The notes beneath the pieces were generated by a model. That model searched no databases. It was not told the origin of the DNA and saw only the letters and a program-made list of their open reading frames with translations. A stretch of DNA of 64,000 bases from Volvox africanus (Eukaryota; Chlorophyta; Chlorophyceae; Chlamydomonadales; Volvocaceae): contig BSDZ01000025.1 of assembly GCA_030268105.1 (NCBI GenBank), positions 1,364,001 through 1,428,000 of the forward strand, given 5' to 3'. Position numbers and translations under genes: made by a program. Shown here piece by piece: positions 59,301 to 64,000 of the stretch (position 1 is the first letter of the stretch; every line of letters begins with the position of its first letter).

Positions 59301-61986
59301 TTCTCTCTACACCCCGGGACACCGCACCCCATCCCACCCCATTTCGCCCCGGGCCTTCCTAGTCCGGTCACGACATCAGTGACCTTGGGGAGACGCTGTA
59401 CACCTTCCTGCTGCGTTACGGCGAGGAGCACGACTACAGCGCCCAGGCGGTGAGTGCTTGGTCGCAGGGAGGGAGTATGGCCACACGGTTAGGCCACACG
59501 GAGTATGTACGGCGAGAGTGGGTCACCTGGAGATCGCCCCGGGTGTTTCCCGTGCCGGCGAATGTGTGCTTCCTGCCAGCAGAACAACAGATGTGCCTGT
59601 CACCTCTCACGCTATTCATGAAGTAAGCGCACCCAAGTGTTCAATTCCCACTATTACTCATTCTTCGCCGTCGGCGCTTTCAATCGCCGTCGGTGAATGG
59701 CTCTCTTCTATCTCACTTGTAGCGGCGGACTACAACTAGTCGAGCAATGTTCTGAGAAACAGCCTTCCGCCTTCTTTCTGCTAGGGGCATCGTCGGGCAC
59801 AGCCGGGTTCGTGGCTGGCGTGAGCTGGTGCCCCGCGCGCACCATACAGTCCGGCTGTCCCTTTAAGTTGCAATCAGAAGCGAGGCCATGCTCCGAAACC
59901 TTAAACTCCGGTTGTTGCTTGGTGAATGTGCTGGTGGGCAATTTTATCTTTGGGGGAACACTCTCGTGTAACTCCCTTTTAGCCCGTCTTCTTCTCCCAC
60001 GTAATGTATGTATATATGTGCATGTATATGTATGCTTGCAGGTATCCGTGGGCAGTGGCGGCATCGTCTCCAAGATGTCCCTGGGCTGTGCGATGGAGTC
60101 TGCCCGTCAGGCCGCGGCCTCCATGGGGTCGTACGATGGAGCTGTCAGTTGGAACGAGCGACTCTTCGTGGATTGCCCACTCACAGGTGGGGGATGGTGA
60201 ACGCCTTTGGGGGGATGCAAGGGTGCTCCTTTGCTGTGGGTTGGAGCTCACACCAAAGGATGTACATAGGAAGGATGGGTGGACCCGACAGCTGTTCAAA
60301 TGGCAAATTGGTACATATGTAAATATGTAAAGCGCCCAACTGCATTGAGCAGCCTTCATGCAGTAGCTCACCGGCTCACTGTACTACACCCGGCACAGTT
60401 AGATAGCAGATCCTAAAAAGCGGGAGCAGTTGTGTGGGAACGCAAGGATGCAATTAACGTAGATAGATAGACGAATAGGTAGATAGATAGATTAGAATCC
60501 AATAAAACAATACGTTGAGTGTGCTGGCAATGCGCCGCCGTATCAGTTGAGGTTGTCGTCTGGGTACGCCATCTGGGTACCCCGTCTGGCCCTTTCCGCC
60601 CTTTCCCATGTGCGTATTGCCTGCTCATGGACCTGGCGTTCCCACCTGCCACTCGGACGCCACTTGTCTGTGTATGACTCTGTTCATATCAACCCCTTTG
60701 TGCGGCAACGTGAATTCGACATTCCTGGTTAACGTGTTGTTGTACTACGTGGTTATGTTCATGTGTTTCGGGGACACAGGCCGTGACGTGAGCAACGGAA
60801 CCTACCGAATCGACTTGGTGAAGGGTGCGTTCCAGCAAGCCGCCCGTCGGCTGGAGGCCATGGCGCAGGGCCGCCGCATCACGGACACCTCCATCAATTA
60901 CCTGCAGGTCCGCCCGGGCGCAGTGTGTGCCAAGTTTCGTTGTGTTTTGGCCCACGTGTGTTGCGTGTTCATTTGACACGTCGCCAACCAGGGGCAGCTG
61001 CCTGGCCACAACAGAAAGACCGTTGAATCATACGTGCATTTGCATCTACATGTGCATCTGCGCGTACGTATAATGTCAAGGGCTGCACTGACGCCCTATT
61101 CGGGTCTTTCCTTGAATTGTTCCCTTCCCTTGCCCATGGAATGCTTCCATGGACGGGTGGACGGATGCATGGACGGATGAAACACAGGCCCTCTTTGACG
61201 TTAACCGCGCCCTGAAGCGGTCCTACCCTGACCCTCATGAGCCGTATGAGGACGAGTATCTGAAGGTCATCGGACGCAGTGGGGACGAGGAGGTGCGCGT
61301 CAGGGACAGTGTATGTGTGGTTTACCACTCGGGCCGTGCGAACGAAGGATGTTGCGTATAGGGCAAATCTGTCCAGCTAGCTCGCTAGAGAGATAGGGGG
61401 AAGGGTTGTAGTAGGGAGGGAGAATGGAGCGGGTGGGCGCAACCACGGGGTCCGCCCACACCAACCCAGCCAAACGTGTGTTTACCTGGGAGGGCTTGGA
61501 GGTCGCAGATCTTGGGGCACGTCATGCGGAGGGTTGGGGCTTGGGAGCAGAGAAGTAAGGAACGCACCGAGCTTTATTTGGAAACCGGTTTCACTCGCAC
61601 ATAACTTGGGCTGCTTACAAACTCTTAATATTCACTGCCTACGCTTTTGCGTCTCGCACTAACACACGTCTCCCCACAGCTCAACTCGTCGCGTTCTATT
61701 GATACTGTACTGTTTGTTCTTGCTTATGTCCATTACGGACTTTGCCCCGCGGTGCTCCTACCTACCGCTACGTCCAATCTTAGCAAGGTGGAAGGAAAGA
61801 GTGTGCAACTTAACCAACTGTCCGACCCTCCCTTGACCCTTCACCACCACGCGTTGACCCCAGGATCGTGAGGAGTTGACTCTTGGCGGCGGTGCGGATA
61901 TGGACGGGAACGGCGACGACGATGACCTGGATGGGGACTACCTGGAACGCAGTCCCACCACGGCAGGGGCCCAGAACAGGCGGTGA
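53301..61986 (+). CDS. Non-canonical poly(A) polymerase, TRF4/PAPD5 (TENT4) type
   Basis: Ten exons close in phase: up to 54346 (open from about 53298; true start unresolved), 55608-55756, 56840-56970, 57618-57731, 58475-58591, 59363-59449, 60042-60186, 60780-60907, 61188-61292 and 61864-61986 (TGA); about 714 codons counted from 53301. Proteins of this class add short A-tails to nuclear RNAs for exosome decay (TRAMP complex) or tail mRNAs. The nucleotidyltransferase domain shows FGSFANGLSTWNSDLDLVV, with GS and the two metal Asp of DLD, and the third Asp in VCVDVSVSDDSG. The PAP-associated domain shows VLVLKTYLKACRLNEVNSGGLSSYSLTNMV, the tract LGETLYTFLLRYG, and VDCPLTGRDVSNGTYRI, equal to the DPL...DV(S/A) motif. 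The first exon is Ser/Ala/Gln-rich and ends at PLHYNIEEFC. Its start may be the in-frame ATG at 53433 or an upstream exon. The C-terminus is acidic (GDDDDLDGDYLE). Confidence 0.92.
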
Positions 61987-62055
61987 CAGAAAAGAGGATT
62001 TGAGGATTTCCGAAAGGCGAAGTTCCAGGTACAGTGAGGATGTGATTAGGGTAGC

Positions 62056-62060
62056 TGTAA
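62056..62060 (+). terminator. TGTAA polyadenylation signal of the poly(A) polymerase gene
   Basis: Lies 70 bases after the stop at 61986. Confidence 0.6.
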
Positions 62061-63836
62061 GCGGAGGAGCGGGTGAATTGAGAGCGAGTGGCCAGGGTAA
62101 CAGAGGCCTAGGTACGGGAAGGGGCTGTGACACTGGCGGAAAGGGAACTAGAAGGGCGATGATGCATATGGAGCAATGGCAGGGTTGAGGGGCGAGCAGT
62201 GAAGCATGGGCGAGGACTGTATCTGGGTGACGGTGTGACGATTCCCGCCATCCACATGGCCAGGGCCGGTGTCGATTGGCGCTATAGCTTTCTGTGAAAG
62301 CTCCCTGGGCTAGAGGGGGGCCGGTTAAAGCACGTACGTCGGTGCCTGGCTTTGAGATTTTGCTCTATGCCATGGTGACGATGCTCCGCTGGCTCGCCGT
62401 GGCTTGTATGATAACTGTGTGGGGCAGCTGCGCACCCCTTCTTGCTGCAATCGCACTGGTCATAGGAAAGGGGTTCATGGTGCTGCTGCTGGTTTCGCTG
62501 GCGGTAAGGTACAGTACCAAATGTAGCTGACGCTGTAGCATACAAGAACGCGGCTAATTGGAACACCTATGTGAAGTTGGGGGGGAGGAATGCTCGAGGA
62601 ACGGCAGGTTGATCCAAAGTCTCGGCGTCCTCACAGAGAACGAGGGCCGACGCAAGGGTCAGCCATGGCATGCACCAAGGCTGCCCCCAAGGTAGGGGTA
62701 ATGCGGTAGATATAGCACGCGGCCGAAGATGACACCGCATCCTTCAACTAAGGTGTCAGATTATCTTTCGGTGTTGCAACCCGCGCATGTGACAACCGCC
62801 TCAGTATGAGCCGCTAACGCTCCACACCGTGGCTCGTTAACGGCTCAGAGAGACGGATCTGACATCATTCGTTCCGGGCCCCTGCGTGAAAAGACGGGTA
62901 GCGACTGCTTGGTTTACTGGCATACAAAACATCATCATGATGCTGGAGTGGCTGACATGATTGTTGACGTCATAATCGGCTGGCTAGTTGGCTGGGTGTC
63001 TGGCTAACTGGATGAATGGACTAATAGGCGGTGGCGCTGCATTTCTCATGCCTCCTCTGCGTCCCCTATCAGATGAATGTAACGCTCAGAGATGGAGCCA
63101 TGGCGGGGACCCAGTACATCTACTGAAGTCCGGCTCATCGTTGTGTGCCGGATTTCCAGGTTGCGCTGTCATTACCTGTATTTGGCTTGCAGATTTACGT
63201 TGTTCGAGCGATGCAGAGGATTCTACAGTCCTCAGTGGGTGCTGGGTCAAGCTTAAAGCAGCGAGCTAATGGTGCAGCTGCCAAAGGAAAGGGGAGATGC
63301 TTCAGCACGATTAGGACTCGGCATGTTCGAATACACTCTCCTGGGAAGCGGTTTGCATTCCGACCATATGCCATCGCCGATAAGACGTTAGATAGATGAT
63401 AAGCCTTCAGAAGCCCTAGAGGGAAGAGATGTCCAGACAGACTCACAATTGCGCGGTATTCGCCTCGCATCTCCCGCACTGCACCCGAGGAGAGGAATGG
63501 AAAGGCGCCTGGGCAGAGTCAGTAATCCGAGGCGCTCATTCGAGGAAAGGACAACGTCCTTTGGCACGTTAAATTGAGTTTTTGAACCTGTTAATATAAG
63601 TATGAGGAAGTTGCGAACTGTGGCACAGGGCCGAGGTACCTGTCCGGCACGTTCTGGCTTGAAGAATAGGAGGCGAAAAACAATTGACCTTTTTCCTTGC
63701 TCTTCCGTGCTAGTCCAGAAAGGCCCAACATTTGAACCCAACAAGATGTCGCAATATTCCCTTACAACACAATGTTGTACCCGCTATGTGTCAGATGATA
63801 GATGTATCGCGATCGATAAGCTCTTGTAGTCAGCCA
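62061..63836. other. Intergenic stretch, possible orphan exon
   Basis: Around 63162-63240, after TTTCCAG, one frame reads VALSLPVFGLQIYVVRAMQRILQ, which looks like an amphipathic or membrane segment, but no joined exons or family are recognised. The end of the stretch is probably the promoter and 5' UTR of the next gene. Confidence 0.35.
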
Positions 63837-63866
63837 TGGATTGGAAATTTGAAGATGGGTGTTAAG
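63837..63866 (+). CDS. Possible 9-codon upstream open frame (uORF)
   Basis: ATGG in a strong context (GCCATGG) at 63837 starts MDWKFEDGC and stops at TAA 63864-63866. It overlaps, in another frame, the likely main ATG at 63855, which is the arrangement of an inhibitory uORF. Inference only. Confidence 0.25.
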
Positions 63867-64000
63867 AAAATGTTGGAGAGCTCTTCCAAACAAGTGAGTA
63901 ATTCAGAGGACGGCATCCTTCCGCCCCGCGAACTGATTTCTCCCGGCATCGCCAAGGAGCAAGATAGCTTAGCATCGCTCTCAGACCCTCAGCCTGCCGA
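63855..64000 (+). CDS. 5' end of an unknown gene, continues beyond the window
   Basis: From ATG at 63855 the frame stays open to the window end: MGVKKMLESSSKQVSNSEDG then ILPPRELISPGIAKEQ. It is Ser/Glu/Lys-rich and looks disordered. MG at the start leaves room for N-terminal myristoylation but that is not established. AAACAA|GTGAGT near 63891 is a strong splice donor, so the first exon could instead end there. Family not recognisable from 48 residues. Confidence 0.4.
   Translation, partial: MGVKKMLESSSKQVSNSEDGILPPRELISPGIAKEQDSLASLSDPQPA

Overview
This looks like a stretch of nuclear chromosome from a volvocine green alga (Volvox, Gonium or Eudorina type). The evidence is: short GC-rich exons separated by many GT-AG introns; alga-type TGTAA polyadenylation signals shortly after several stop codons; very long Gly/Ala/Ser/Pro/Gln-rich low-complexity stretches in one exon; abundant microsatellites in introns; and gene content (chloroplast-type ferritin, triose-phosphate-translocator-family carrier, secreted GT77-like glycosyltransferase). 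There are no bacterial operons, ribosome binding sites or CRISPR arrays. I assembled gene models by hand by checking that splice phases close across each intron and that the joined protein reads as a known family; no alignment could be run.

Layout. 1-2656 (+): 3' part of a FAM20-like atypical kinase. 2742-6078: no confident gene, two or three possible orphan exons. 6079-16785 (+): seven-exon, about 2500-residue membrane protein with a GAF-like domain and a class III cyclase domain carrying guanylyl-cyclase specificity residues. 16786-22053: largely non-coding, microsatellites, one possible orphan exon. 22054-25647 (-): complete six-exon, 419-residue DMT/TPT-family transporter. 26602-29450 (-): ferritin, all ferroxidase residues present, with an unresolved transit-peptide exon upstream. 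31400-35516 (+): seven-exon predicted organelle-targeted helical protein, head to head with ferritin. 36.9-37.6 kb: diverged short interspersed repeats. 38028-39762: a striking 1.7-kb element made of two arms of about 700 bp in inverted orientation. 42124-43372 (-): broken ankyrin-repeat gene. 45172-47809 (+): complete secreted GT77-like glycosyltransferase. 48821-52614 (+): complete mitochondrial L-2-hydroxyglutarate dehydrogenase. 53301-61986 (+): ten-exon TRF4/PAPD5-type non-canonical poly(A) polymerase. 63855-64000 (+): start of another gene that runs off the window.

The genes are unrelated housekeeping and signalling functions, as expected for a eukaryotic chromosome; they do not form a pathway. 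The least ordinary items are the guanylyl cyclase (architecture and giant low-complexity N-terminal region), the long inverted-repeat element, and huge one-strand pyrimidine tracts sitting in introns right next to splice sites of two genes.
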